DNA of 64,000 bases from Candidatus Sulfotelmatobacter sp. (GCA_036500765.1 DASYBM010000008.1:16509-80508); one strand, 5' to 3'; shown: positions 22,304 through 31,159, counted from the first letter of the stretch. Notes: generated from the sequence alone by a model not told the origin. A program made the numbers and translations.

Positions 22304-23452
22304 ATGAAAAAATATTTTGGAATTCTTCTATTCGCAATACTGGCGCTGGGACTGTGCGTACCTCCCGTCTTCGCCCAGGCTTCGGGGTCGGTGAAAGGCG
22401 TCGTCAAAGATGCGCAGGGCAACCCGATCGTTGACGGAATCGTGGTCTACGCCAATATGGATAACGGTCAGAAGTACGTCCTTAAGACCAACAAGAAAGG
22501 TGAATATTTCTCGCTGGGGCTGACGCCCGGCAAGTACAACATCACGATTTATAAGAACGCGGACGATCAGAAAGCGGGCAAGGAACTGGATCATCTCAAC
22601 GGGTTCCCGGTGAACACCAGTGAAAATGTTCAGGACTTCGATCTGAAGAAAGATCAGGAAGATGCCGCCAAGGGCAAGGGTGTTTCCGCCGAGCAGATGA
22701 AGCAAATGCAGGAGGCGCAAGCTAAACAGACCAAGGAAGTGAACACAGTCAAAGCGTTGAACGAAAAGCTCACCGCGGCCAAAACGGCCGCCGACGCAGG
22801 CGACTACGAAACGGCGATCGCTGCGCTCACCGAAGCTACACAGATGGATGCGAGCCGCGACGTGATCTGGTTCAAGCTCGGCGATTACTATCGAATGTCG
22901 GCGCCCAAACAAACGGATCCGGCAGAAAAACAGAAGCGCCTGGATTCGGCTGTCGAGGCTTATCAGAAGGCCGTCGACATTAAGAAGAACACGACGAACG
23001 ACAAGGATCCGAAGGCCGTCTCGAACCTGGCTGCCTACTACAACAACCTGGCGGACGCTTACGCCAAAGCGAAAAAAATCGATGATGCCGTAAAGACCTA
23101 TGAACTGGCGGCGCAGACCGACCCGGCCGCGGCGGCGCAGGCTTACTTCAATATCGGGGCCGTCCTCACGAATGCCGGCAGGCCGGACGAGGCCAATGCC
23201 GCCTTCGATAAATGCATTGCCGCCGATCCCAACCGGGCGGAAGCTTATTATCAGAAAGGCATAAATTTGCTGGCGAAGGCCACGCTGCAGGGCGACAAGC
23301 AGGTTGCGGCGCCGGGAACCGTCGAAGCTTTCCAGAAGTATCTGGAGCTTGCGCCGACCGGGCCGAATGCCCAGAGTGCGAAGGACTTGTTGGCGAGCCT
23401 CGGTTCGTCGGTGGAAACCACCTTCGGGAAGAAGAAAACTCCGAAGAAATAG
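22304..23452 (+). CDS. Exported TPR protein with carboxypeptidase-regulatory-like domain
   Basis: This is a 382-residue protein with the signal peptide MKKYFGILLFAILALGLCVP (cleavage near FAQA). A CarboxypepD_reg-like beta-sandwich (GSVKGVVKDAQGNPIVDGIV ... GEYFSLGLTPGKYNITIYKN) spans about residues 27-100. A charged Gln/Lys-rich linker follows, then four to five TPR units (DYETAIAALTEATQMDASRD, AYYNNLADAYAKAKKIDDAV, AQAYFNIGAVLTNAGRPDEA, NRAEAYYQKGINLLAKATLQ). The combination suggests a periplasmic scaffold. GGGAGG precedes ATG 22304. A strong intrinsic terminator closes the gene. Confidence 0.88.
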   Translation: MKKYFGILLFAILALGLCVPPVFAQASGSVKGVVKDAQGNPIVDGIVVYANMDNGQKYVLKTNKKGEYFSLGLTPGKYNITIYKNADDQKAGKELDHLNGFPVNTSENVQDFDLKKDQEDAAKGKGVSAEQMKQMQEAQAKQTKEVNTVKALNEKLTAAKTAADAGDYETAIAALTEATQMDASRDVIWFKLGDYYRMSAPKQTDPAEKQKRLDSAVEAYQKAVDIKKNTTNDKDPKAVSNLAAYYNNLADAYAKAKKIDDAVKTYELAAQTDPAAAAQAYFNIGAVLTNAGRPDEANAAFDKCIAADPNRAEAYYQKGINLLAKATLQGDKQVAAPGTVEAFQKYLELAPTGPNAQSAKDLLASLGSSVETTFGKKKTPKK

Positions 23453-23491
23453 TTACTTAGGTATCCATTTTTCGCATGCAAGTTTGCAAGA

Positions 23492-23517
23492 GGCGGCTCA
23501 ATTCGAGCCGCCCTTTT
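23492..23517 (+). terminator. Rho-independent terminator
   Basis: GGCGGCTC, loop AATTC, GAGCCGCC form a perfect 8-base-pair stem followed by CTTTTT. It lies 40 bases after the TPR gene. Confidence 0.9.
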
Positions 23518-23653
23518 TGCAGGTCTTGGAAGAGGTTACCAAGGTCTATGTACTTGCTGTCCTTCTTGGCTGGCCTGCGGCGGGTTAAAGTTAACCATCT
23601 AAGTTTTTTCTTCCCAATCTGTGGTGCGTGCGATTCCTAAGGTGTGAGGACGA

Positions 23654-24799
23654 ATGGCAGCACCGACCATTGCCCCGATTACCGTTGCGTTAGAAGGTTT
23701 TTCTGGAACCGGCAGAGTCGCCACCCCAGCGCTGCTGGGGGCCATGCTGCGCGCCGCAGAGAAAATCAGCGACCTGATCTTCTCCCCCGGGCGCCCGCCG
23801 CAGGTCCAGGTCTACGGCCAGATGATTCCGGTGCAGGTGCCGGGGCTCACCTTTCTAACGCCCGACGACACACGCCACATCGCCGCCGACCTGATTGGGG
23901 ACAACAAGCAGGCCATTACCACCCTGCGCGAGCATGGAGCTTGCGACATCTCTTTCGGATTGTCTGGCGTAGCCCGTTTCCGCGTCAACATTTTCATTCA
24001 GCGCGGCAGTTGCGCGGTGGTGATGCGAGTGATTCCTACGGCCATTCCGGACTTCGCGGCGTTGCGGCTGCCGCCACAGCTTACAGATGTCACCAAACTG
24101 AGAGATGGAATCGTGCTGGTGACGGGGGCGGCGGGCTCGGGCAAATCGTCCACTCTGGCGGTGCTGCTCGACGCCATCAACCGCGAGAAGTACTACCACA
24201 TCATCACCGTCGAAGATCCGATCGAGTTTTTGCACAATCACAAGTGTTCCACGATTCATCAGCGGGAGCTGCACAGCGACACGCCTAGTTTTGCCCACGC
24301 CTTGCGGTCGGCGATGCGGCAGGCTCCGAAAGTCATTCTGGTCGGTGAGATGTGCGACCGGGAGACGATTGAGATCGTGCTGGAGGCAGCCGAGACCGGG
24401 CACTTAGTGTTCTCCAGCGTCAACACAGTCGACACATCGAAAACAGTGGAGCGAGTCGTCAGCTCGTTCTCGCCGGCGGAGCAGCAGTCAGTGCGTGAGC
24501 GTTTTGCCAAGTCGTTCCGCTATATCGTCTGTCAGCGCCTGATTTCGAAGCAAGATCGCAGCGGACGCGTCGCTGCGTTCGAAATTCTGAAAGCGAACGC
24601 CCGCACTCGCGAGTGCATAGAAAAAGGGGAGCGCGAAAACAAGTGTTTGCTCGATGCCATCAAAGCCGGCGTGTCTGAGGGGATGCAGCATTTCGATGGC
24701 GAGATTGCGCAACTGGTTCAGGATCGCGTGATTGATCTTGAAACTGGCCTGTCGTTCGCCAGCAATCCCGGAGCGCTGGGCCAGGAACTGGCCCGGTAA
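23654..24799 (+). CDS. Divergent PilT/PilU-type pilus retraction ATPase
   Basis: This is a 381-residue secretion ATPase of the PilT group, with an N-terminal PAS-like domain (KISDLIFSPGRPPQVQVYGQ) and Walker A GAAGSGKSST (158-167). The Asp box is TVEDPIEF (185-192) and Walker B is VILVGEMCDRETI (227-239). In canonical PilT the His box reads near LHTNSA, but here it is VNTVDTSKT, lacking the histidine. The AIRNLIRE retraction signature is replaced by ARTRECIEKGE. It may therefore be a regulatory paralogue or an ATPase with altered activity. No pilus genes are adjacent, and it sits alone between a terminator and the molybdopterin genes. Confidence 0.85.
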   Translation: MAAPTIAPITVALEGFSGTGRVATPALLGAMLRAAEKISDLIFSPGRPPQVQVYGQMIPVQVPGLTFLTPDDTRHIAADLIGDNKQAITTLREHGACDISFGLSGVARFRVNIFIQRGSCAVVMRVIPTAIPDFAALRLPPQLTDVTKLRDGIVLVTGAAGSGKSSTLAVLLDAINREKYYHIITVEDPIEFLHNHKCSTIHQRELHSDTPSFAHALRSAMRQAPKVILVGEMCDRETIEIVLEAAETGHLVFSSVNTVDTSKTVERVVSSFSPAEQQSVRERFAKSFRYIVCQRLISKQDRSGRVAAFEILKANARTRECIEKGERENKCLLDAIKAGVSEGMQHFDGEIAQLVQDRVIDLETGLSFASNPGALGQELAR

Positions 24800-24867
24800 A
24801 TTCCCGAGTTCAGGATGAATCTGGACCTTCTCGGTTTCTTTTCTTCGTCTCTAGTATCATCAGTCCG

Positions 24868-26121
24868 ATGTCCGCCACGCCCGTAAACTCCACGGTTCTG
24901 CGCTTTGAAGACGCCCGCAGAGTGGTCGAGGAGCGGGCGGCGCTGGTTCGAGTTCGGGAAACGGAATCCGTCGATCTGATCTCCGCTGCCGGCCGCGCGC
25001 TTGCCGAATCCGTTGTGGCGGATCGCGACTTGCCTCCTTTCCCGCGGTCCACTCGTGATGGCTATGCCGTGCGCTCGACGGACTTGAGTGAAGTTCCTAC
25101 AACGCTCACGGTGATCGCTGAAATCAAAGCGGGAGAGAAGCTGGAGAACATTCCGGCGAACATCGGCCGGGGGCAGACCGCATCGATCATGACTGGGGCC
25201 CCAGTTCCCGCTGGCGCGGACGCGGTAGTGATGGTCGAGCACACATCGCAGCGGGGGCAACGAGTCGAGATCAGTAGAGGTGCCGCGCCGGGAGAAAATA
25301 TTGTTCCCTGCGGGGCCGAGGCGCGGGCGGGAAGTGTTTTGGTCGATCGCGGCGCCCGATTGAATGAGGCGGCGATTGCGCTGGCAGCTTCTGTGGGCAA
25401 ATCGCGTTTGCAGGTTCACAAGCGCCCGAAAGTGGCTGTACTGATCACCGGGGACGAGATCGTGGATGTCGACGCAACACCCGGCCCTACGCAGATTCGC
25501 AACTCGAACAGCTATTCGCTGGCCGCACAGATACGACAGGCTGGCGGCGAGCCCGTGCTGCTGCCCGTGGCTACGGACGAAGCAAAGGGTCTGCGAAGGT
25601 TGATCGAGGAAGGACTGAAGTCCGACCTGCTGCTGCTGACGGGCGGCGTCTCTATGGGCCGGTACGATTTGGTTGAGCAGGTCTTGTCGGAATTGCGCGC
25701 TGAATTCTTTTTCACTGGCGCGAAAATTCAGCCCGGCCGTCCCGTCGTATTCGGCAAGTGTGGTGCGGTCGGCCGCGAAACTCCGACATATTTCTTCGGC
25801 CTCCCCGGAAATCCGGTCTCAACTATGGTGACTTTCGAACTGTTCGCGCGGCCCATGCTTGAGGCGCTTGCGGGCGTGTCGCCGCGCACACTGAGATTTC
25901 TACATGCACGCCTGAAGAAGGAAATCCGGGTGAAGACGGGGCTCAAACGTTTTCTTCCCGCGATGCTCTCCGGAGAATTCGAACACTCGCAAGTCGAGTT
26001 GGTGGAATGGCAAGGATCGGGCGACATCGCCGCCACTGCTCGCGCCAATTGCTATATCGTTGTACCCGACGACCGGGAGCGGATTCTGGCGGAAGAGTTT
26101 GTTGCAGTGATGCTGCGTTGA
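24868..26121 (+). CDS. moeA: Molybdopterin molybdenumtransferase
   Basis: MoeA inserts molybdate into adenylylated molybdopterin in the final step of molybdenum cofactor synthesis. The 417-residue protein has the N-terminal region with LPPFPRSTRDGYAVR and IMTGAPVPAGADAVVMVE. A MogA-like central domain follows with LITGDEIVD, IRNSNSYSLAAQIRQAGGEP, LLLTGGVSMGRYDLVEQVL and FFGLPGNPVSTMVTFELFAR. The C-terminal beta-barrel is present. Lengths and motifs are standard. moaC, a response regulator and mogA follow on the same strand. Confidence 0.95.
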   Translation: MSATPVNSTVLRFEDARRVVEERAALVRVRETESVDLISAAGRALAESVVADRDLPPFPRSTRDGYAVRSTDLSEVPTTLTVIAEIKAGEKLENIPANIGRGQTASIMTGAPVPAGADAVVMVEHTSQRGQRVEISRGAAPGENIVPCGAEARAGSVLVDRGARLNEAAIALAASVGKSRLQVHKRPKVAVLITGDEIVDVDATPGPTQIRNSNSYSLAAQIRQAGGEPVLLPVATDEAKGLRRLIEEGLKSDLLLLTGGVSMGRYDLVEQVLSELRAEFFFTGAKIQPGRPVVFGKCGAVGRETPTYFFGLPGNPVSTMVTFELFARPMLEALAGVSPRTLRFLHARLKKEIRVKTGLKRFLPAMLSGEFEHSQVELVEWQGSGDIAATARANCYIVVPDDRERILAEEFVAVMLR

Positions 26122-26126
26122 TTCAT

Positions 26127-26303
26127 GTAGGACGGAAGCTCTTGTCCGTCGCAGTTGATCTTGTTTTTGCCGTCGCAGTTGATCTTGTTTTTGCCGTTTG
26201 CATTTGCGCTTGCAAAAAATTGGGATGGGGAGTCAAAGTCAAAAATCAAGATCAAGATCAACTTCAAGATCAACGGCGACGGACAGGAGTGTCCGTCCTA
26301 CAC
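26127..26303. repeat. Nested compound inverted repeat between moeA and moaC
   Basis: The outer arms TGTAGGACGGAAGCTCTTGT... and ...ACAGGAGTGTCCGTCCTACA are complementary with few mismatches. Inside them lie two copies of GTTGATCTTGTTTTTGCCGT on the left and inverted AAGATCAAGATCAAC words on the right. This looks like one repeat element inserted within another, and it fills the whole gap between the two genes. Confidence 0.85.
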
Positions 26304-26331
26304 GCGCTGTCTTGTAAGATAGGATTTCGGC

Positions 26332-26802
26332 ATGGCGAAGAAATTATCCCATTATGACGGGGCGGGACGGGCGCGCATGGTGGACGTTTCGGGCAAGTCG
26401 GCGACGAAGCGCGAGGCTGAGGCCAGCGCATTCGTCGCGATGACTCCGGCGGTGCTCGCGGCGCTGCCGCAAAATCCCAAGGGCGATGCGCTCGAAGTGG
26501 CGCGCATCGCCGGCATCATGGCGGCGAAGCGTACGGCCGAATTGATTCCTATGTGTCATCCCTTGCCGCTGGCGCTCGTTGATGTCGAGTTGCGGCTGTG
26601 CGAGAATGGCGTCGCCATCACCTCTAAAGCCGCGACTACGGCGGAAACCGGCGTCGAAATGGAGGCCCTGGTCGCCGCCAGCGTGGCCGCGCTCACTGTC
26701 TACGATATGTGCAAGGGCGTGGACAAGAGCATTGCGATTCGCGAAATTGTGTTGGAACGGAAAAGCGGCGGCAAGAGCGGAGAGTATCGGCGCACGAAGT
26801 AG
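26332..26802 (+). CDS. moaC: Cyclic pyranopterin monophosphate synthase
   Basis: MoaC, with MoaA, makes cyclic pyranopterin monophosphate from GTP. The 156-residue protein contains ARMVDVSGKSATKREAEAS, GIMAAKRTAELIPMCHPLPL (conserved His-Pro active-site motif), TTAETGVEMEALVAASVAAL and TVYDMCKGVDKSI, all hallmark segments. Length is typical. moaA was not seen in the window. Confidence 0.95.
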   Translation: MAKKLSHYDGAGRARMVDVSGKSATKREAEASAFVAMTPAVLAALPQNPKGDALEVARIAGIMAAKRTAELIPMCHPLPLALVDVELRLCENGVAITSKAATTAETGVEMEALVAASVAALTVYDMCKGVDKSIAIREIVLERKSGGKSGEYRRTK

Positions 26803-26813
26803 AAGTATCAGTA

Positions 26814-27689
26814 ATGACTGCAAACGGAATGGCGAATAACGTCAAGCTGCTCGTGGTGGACGACAATCCGATGGTACTGGCGATGTTGCAGCAGGCGCTG
26901 ACCCCGCTGGCGCAGGTCACGACAGCGACCGACGCCGCCGACGCACTCCTGAAAGCTGTTGATGATACTCCCGATCTGCTGGTGTGCGATTACAAAATGC
27001 CCGGGATGGATGGACGGCAACTGGTCGAAAAACTGAAGAGCCGGCCGGCGACGGCTAATTTTTCGACCGTGTTGATGGCCAGTAAAGCGGATATCGCGGA
27101 GCGGCTCTCGCCCGTGGACGCGGCGGATGACTATCTGGAGAAGCCGTTTTTTCTGAAAGATGCCACGCGGCGCATCAAACGTTTGATTGACCGGCTGGCT
27201 TTGGAGAAAATGGCGAAGACCGCGCCGAAAGATGGCGTGGTGCGTGGCAGTCTCACCCAGATGAACGTGATCGATCTGATGCAGTCGCTCGAGATGGGAC
27301 GCAAGAGTTGCCAGCTTTCGCTGAGCAATGAAGGTGATGAATGCGAAGTATTTTTTGTCGAAGGCCAGGTGAAACACGCGACCTACGGAGATCTGGTGGG
27401 CGATCCGGCTGTGTTCAAAGTGCTGCGCTGGACGGGCGGAAATTTCCAGCTCGACTTCGAAGGCAAGACCAATAAAGAAACCACGCAACTCAATACTCAG
27501 GGACTGCTGATGGAAGGGCTGCGATTGCTCGACGAATCCTCGCGCGAGGGCGGTGGGGAAACGGAAGCGGCGCAGGCTGAGGCGCCTGTCGCCGCGACGC
27601 CGCCAGCAAGTGCACCAGCGCCGGCTCCGAGTACGGCGCCGGCCGCGGGCCGACGGGAAGAAGAGGAAGATGTTCTCCTCGATGGTTAA
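26814..27689 (+). CDS. Response regulator with C-terminal DUF4388 domain
   Basis: This is a 291-residue protein. The N-terminal receiver domain has LLVVDDNPMV (Asp16, Asp17), phospho-acceptor Asp59 in VCDYKMPGMDG, and the conserved Lys in DYLEKPFF. A DUF4388 (PATAN-type) domain follows at about residues 140-245: GSLTQMNVIDLMQSLEMGRK, CEVFFVEGQVKHATYGDLVG and FQLDFEGKTNKETTQLN. The tail is Ala/Pro-rich and acidic. It starts 11 bases after moaC and ends 2 bases before mogA, so it is embedded in the Moco operon. DUF4388 proteins in other bacteria link to motility or gliding control. No output DNA-binding domain is present. Confidence 0.88.
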   Translation: MTANGMANNVKLLVVDDNPMVLAMLQQALTPLAQVTTATDAADALLKAVDDTPDLLVCDYKMPGMDGRQLVEKLKSRPATANFSTVLMASKADIAERLSPVDAADDYLEKPFFLKDATRRIKRLIDRLALEKMAKTAPKDGVVRGSLTQMNVIDLMQSLEMGRKSCQLSLSNEGDECEVFFVEGQVKHATYGDLVGDPAVFKVLRWTGGNFQLDFEGKTNKETTQLNTQGLLMEGLRLLDESSREGGGETEAAQAEAPVAATPPASAPAPAPSTAPAAGRREEEEDVLLDG

Positions 27690-27691
27690 GC

Positions 27692-28201
27692 ATGACGGGT
27701 AAACCATCGGCGGCTGAGCCACACGGACTGACCGTTGCGGTTGTGACAATCAGCGATTCTTGCGCTCGCGGGGAACGCCAGGACGCATCTGGTCCGGCGG
27801 TGGCGCAACTTCTTGAGAAGCTTCACTTCTCGGTGGAAGTGCGCGTAGTCGTTCCGGACGATCCCATACAAATTCAAAATCTGCTGATTCGGCTGGGGCG
27901 CGAGGTGCGGCTCGTCGTGACTACCGGCGGAACGGGGATCGCTGAGCGCGATTTCACGCCAGAAGCGACTACGGCGGTGTGCGATCGGATGCTTGACGGC
28001 GTGGCGGAGCTGATGCGTCGCGTGGGTTCGCAGAAGACTCCGTTTGCGGCGCTGAGCCGGGGCGTATGTGGAGTACGGGGGAAAGCTTTGATTCTGAATC
28101 TGCCGGGGAGTCCTGCGGGGGCGGTGGAGTCATTGGAGGCCGTGGCAGGGCTGATTCCGCATGCGATTGAGTTACTGGGTGGGAAGACCGAGCACGAGTA
28201 G
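27692..28201 (+). CDS. mogA: Molybdopterin adenylyltransferase (MogA/MoaB family)
   Basis: MogA adenylylates molybdopterin before MoeA inserts the metal. The 169-residue protein has VAVVTISDSCARGERQDASG, VVTTGGTGIAERDFTPEATT (the molybdopterin-binding TGGTG motif) and RGKALILNLPGSPAGAVESL near the end. It follows the response regulator with a 2-base gap and ends the moeA-moaC-regulator-mogA run. MoaB-type assignment is an alternative within the same fold. Confidence 0.93.
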   Translation: MTGKPSAAEPHGLTVAVVTISDSCARGERQDASGPAVAQLLEKLHFSVEVRVVVPDDPIQIQNLLIRLGREVRLVVTTGGTGIAERDFTPEATTAVCDRMLDGVAELMRRVGSQKTPFAALSRGVCGVRGKALILNLPGSPAGAVESLEAVAGLIPHAIELLGGKTEHE

Positions 28202-28244
28202 CGGGCGCGAAGAGCTACTGTTGCTGATGAGAACGTCAAAACCT

Positions 28245-28266
28245 GGACGGGCGAATGCGCCCGTCC
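28245..28266. repeat. Family A palindrome variant
   Basis: GGACGGGCG, loop AATG, CGCCCGTCC, followed by CCACACAAG, lie between convergent mogA and the amidohydrolase gene. Confidence 0.88.
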
Positions 28267-28309
28267 CCACACAAGCAGCGCGCCTCACACAAGCAAATCT
28301 CCCACACAT

Positions 28310-29749
28310 TTACTTCGCTTTCCCTGGGCCCAGAATCGCTCGGCCGGGGAAAACATCAGGGACGAGTTGGCCGTCGTCAATCAATACTGTTCCTCCGACC
28401 AGTTCGTAGTGCACACCGACACTTGGTTCCATAGGTTTCTCGAACGTGGAGCGGTCGGCGATGGTTTGGGGATCGAAGACGACGATGTCGGCGTCGGCGC
28501 CTTCGTGGAGACGTCCTTTCTGGCGCGCGAAGGGGGTGGAGCGCTCCAGCATCTGCGCGGGCATCAGACTCATTTTGCGAATCGCTTCCATTAGGGTGAG
28601 CGTCTTTTTCTCCCGGACATATTGCGCGATGATGCGCGAATAAGTTCCGGCGTTGCGGGGATGGCCTTCGATGCCGTCGCTGGCGATCATGACCAGCGGG
28701 TTGGGGATGATGGCGTCGACGGTAGCCTGCTTGTTGGCGAAGATGAGAACCCACTGCTTCTTGCTAGAGGCATGCAGCTGCTCGAAGCGCTCTTTCGTAA
28801 GGTGCTCGCCAGTCTCGGGAAGAACGAGATTGCCGTAGTCGATGCCCTGCTGTTCGCGCCAGCCGGGATTGAACACCGCGGAATTGATAGCGGTCATGCC
28901 GGCGATGTAAGGATAGGCTTCGGCGGTGACGTCGAGGCCGCGGGCGCGCGCACCTTCGATCAGCGAAAGGCATTCCATCGAGTCGGCCAGGCAAGTGCTA
29001 TTGATGTGAACAACGTGCAGAGGAGCGCCGGTAATCGCCGCGGCGCCGATAACTTCTTCGACGGACTCAATCGCGGACCCGGGCTCGACGAGGCCCGCAC
29101 CGCGAACGTGGGTGTAGACCGGCAGCTTACGCTCGGCGGCAACGCGGAAAATGTCGATGACTTCGAGGCGCGTGGCGCCGGGAGTGTATGCAATGCCCAT
29201 GCCGACGCCGAGAGCTCCGGCATCGATCTCGTCACGCAGGCGCTGCTGAATGCGGGCGATTTGCTCGGGAGTAGCGTGCCGATCGGTGGCGGGACCGCTC
29301 TGGGGAAGGATGGTTCCTTCCGGCAAGGGGTCGCCGAAAATTAGAGAGCGGGCGGCGACGTGACTGGCGGTAGTGCCGTAGTTGATGAGCGAGTGTCCCT
29401 GCTTTCGGTTTAGAAACTGGGTCACGTCGGGCGCGCCGATTTCCATTTCCAGCGCGGTGGTTACGCCGTCGAAGGCCTTCACGCGCTGGCTCGTAATTTC
29501 CTGGGCGTGCTGGTGCAGGTCGATGAAGCCGGGGGCTACGACGAGGCCGGCGGCGGGGATGATGCGGCGTCCGTTCAGCGGAGTCACGGAGATGCGGGCG
29601 ATTTTTCCGTCGCGTATGCCAACGTTGCGGATGGCATCGAGTGAGGTTTCAGGATCGATGACGCGGCCGCCTTCGAGGACGAGGTCATATTGCTGGGCTG
29701 TGGCGAGAGTGGCAGCGAGAAGCCAGAGAGTCAGGAACAATTTCGGCAT
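28310..29749 (-). CDS. Secreted D-aminoacylase-type amidohydrolase
   Basis: This is a 479-residue amidohydrolase-superfamily enzyme with the signal peptide MPKLFLTLWLLAATLATAQQ. The N-terminal beta-sandwich strand is YDLVLEGGRVIDPETSLDAI. The metal-binding motif FIDLHQH (His79, His81) follows, with further ligands in LPVYTHVRGAG and LHVVHINSTC and the catalytic aspartate in MIASDGIEGHP. It closes with KGRLHEGADADIVVFDPQT. This pattern fits N-acyl-D-amino-acid deacylases. A dihydroorotase-like or isoaspartyl-dipeptidase-like substrate is possible. Secretion suggests scavenging of D-amino-acid-containing peptides such as peptidoglycan fragments. Confidence 0.87.
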   Translation of the reverse strand: MPKLFLTLWLLAATLATAQQYDLVLEGGRVIDPETSLDAIRNVGIRDGKIARISVTPLNGRRIIPAAGLVVAPGFIDLHQHAQEITSQRVKAFDGVTTALEMEIGAPDVTQFLNRKQGHSLINYGTTASHVAARSLIFGDPLPEGTILPQSGPATDRHATPEQIARIQQRLRDEIDAGALGVGMGIAYTPGATRLEVIDIFRVAAERKLPVYTHVRGAGLVEPGSAIESVEEVIGAAAITGAPLHVVHINSTCLADSMECLSLIEGARARGLDVTAEAYPYIAGMTAINSAVFNPGWREQQGIDYGNLVLPETGEHLTKERFEQLHASSKKQWVLIFANKQATVDAIIPNPLVMIASDGIEGHPRNAGTYSRIIAQYVREKKTLTLMEAIRKMSLMPAQMLERSTPFARQKGRLHEGADADIVVFDPQTIADRSTFEKPMEPSVGVHYELVGGTVLIDDGQLVPDVFPGRAILGPGKAK

Positions 29750-29913
29750 GCGGCTGCGATGATAGCAGGACTAGGGCCGTCACTGGGTGCGGCAGCCCCG
29801 ACAAAAACCCTCGCGGCCTGGACAGCCGAGGGCAGTGTCCTCACACAACCTCCGGCCCGCACAACCTCACTCGACTGACACATCGATTTCGATCACGTAC
29901 ACTAGCTGTTTCC

Positions 29914-30534
29914 TTGAAAACCATCGGACACATCCTGGCTCGCTACACGGCGTGGATCCTGGGCATGATGAAGGTGCTGGGGATCTGGGGCGTCTTTGTG
30001 ATTGCCTTCGCCGATAGCGCGCTCTTGGGGATGCCGGTAGATTTTGTGGTCGCCACCTACGTTTATCAGGACCGGAGGCGGATGCTGCTGTACATTGCAA
30101 TGGCTTCGCTGGGATCGGCGCTGGGGAGCATTCCGCTGTATCTGGTGGGCTATCTGGGCGGAGAGAAAGTGCTGCGCAAGCGAATTTCGGAAGAGCGCTT
30201 TCAGAAGATTCATCGATCGTTCGAGGAACATGAATTCTGGGCATTGATGTTTCCGGGGATGTTGCCGCCGCCGTTGCCGTTCAAGATTTTCGTCTTAGCT
30301 GCGGCTGTGTTTGAGATGCGGTTTCGCGATTTTTTGGTGGCGATTTTTCTGGGAAGGTGTGTGCGCTTCGGCGTGCTGTCGGCGCTCGTGCTCTGGTTTG
30401 GGCCGCAGATTTTGGGATTGTTGGGTGGAGCGGTGAAGCAGCACTGGGTTTGGATCGTTGGGACGGTTGTAGCGGGAGTGTGCTTGTGGCTCGCGATACG
30501 GCTGCGGCGCGATTCTGCGGCGGGCTCTAACTAA
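29914..30534 (+). CDS. VTT-domain (DedA/YqaA-type) membrane protein
   Basis: This is a 206-residue inner-membrane protein of the SNARE-associated/VTT family. It shows the re-entrant signatures WGVFVIAFADSALLGMPVDF and FPGMLPPPLPFKIFVLAAAV, and terminal membrane segments such as VWIVGTVVAGVCLWLAIR. Family members act as lipid scramblases or flippases, including undecaprenyl-phosphate recycling, and affect envelope homeostasis. TTG 29914 is the start used here; an ATG 17 codons later (MMKVLGIWG) is the alternative. Confidence 0.82.
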   Translation: MKTIGHILARYTAWILGMMKVLGIWGVFVIAFADSALLGMPVDFVVATYVYQDRRRMLLYIAMASLGSALGSIPLYLVGYLGGEKVLRKRISEERFQKIHRSFEEHEFWALMFPGMLPPPLPFKIFVLAAAVFEMRFRDFLVAIFLGRCVRFGVLSALVLWFGPQILGLLGGAVKQHWVWIVGTVVAGVCLWLAIRLRRDSAAGSN

Positions 30535-30634
30535 TTGGAAGGCGAGATAAAGTTCGAACCAACGGACTGCGCTGCCGCGACAAAAACCGTCGCGGCTGGG
30601 GCGGGCTAGGCGCCCGCCCCTCCACGAGCATCGT

Positions 30635-31159
30635 TTAGGCGGCGGTGGGGTCGGCTTTGTGCAGCCGTTCCGAAACGGCGGTAATTGCGAACGGAGTGGC
30701 GAACATTGCGGCGGTGAACAGCAAGTCGCCAGCAACGGCGCGGCGGAAGAATGGGATGCCGGCTTCATAGCAGGTCATCAGGCCAGCGAAGGTGCGCGGA
30801 TACATTTCCCAGGCAAGCCAGACCGCGAAGTTACTTACTACAAAAAACACGATCGACCCGCCGAGCGCGGAACCCAGAATCCGAAACGCCCCGGCGTTCT
30901 GCCTGAGAGTCGTACCCAGCCAGAGCATGGCGGCATACCACGCCCAGGTTACAAGATGATCCCAGCTGAAAGGATAGCGGTAGACAAGCATGGTCAGGAT
31001 TAAGTCGGAGGCAGCGAGGAGCGCGAGCGGAATCCAAAGGCGACGGCGCGGCGCGCGAGCTCCGAAAAACAGAAGCGATGCGCCCACAGGAGTGAATGCC
31101 ATGGGATGCGGGATGAACCGGAACACTAACGCGAATACAACAAATACGTAGGCCAACAT
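30635..31159 (-). CDS. Small polytopic membrane protein (DUF6580-like)
   Basis: This is a 174-residue protein with about five membrane helices: MLAYVFVVFALVFRFIPH, FTPVGASLLFFGARAP, WIPLALLAASDLILTMLVY, LVTWAWYAAMLWLG and AGDLLFTAAMFATPFAITAV. The FRFIPHP...FTPVGA pattern and the ASD motif are seen in small uncharacterised membrane proteins of Acidobacteria and Verrucomicrobia, resembling ECF-transporter S-component architecture. GAGGTGA precedes the ATG. Substrate is unknown. Confidence 0.72.
   Translation of the reverse strand: MLAYVFVVFALVFRFIPHPMAFTPVGASLLFFGARAPRRRLWIPLALLAASDLILTMLVYRYPFSWDHLVTWAWYAAMLWLGTTLRQNAGAFRILGSALGGSIVFFVVSNFAVWLAWEMYPRTFAGLMTCYEAGIPFFRRAVAGDLLFTAAMFATPFAITAVSERLHKADPTAA

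Noticed and set aside
26127..26303. Molybdenum cofactor riboswitch before moaC
   Set aside because: The whole gap is explained by nested inverted repeats; no Moco aptamer-like pattern was seen.
30535..30634. tRNA-like GTTCGAACC word near 30553
   Set aside because: No acceptor, D or anticodon stems could be folded around it.
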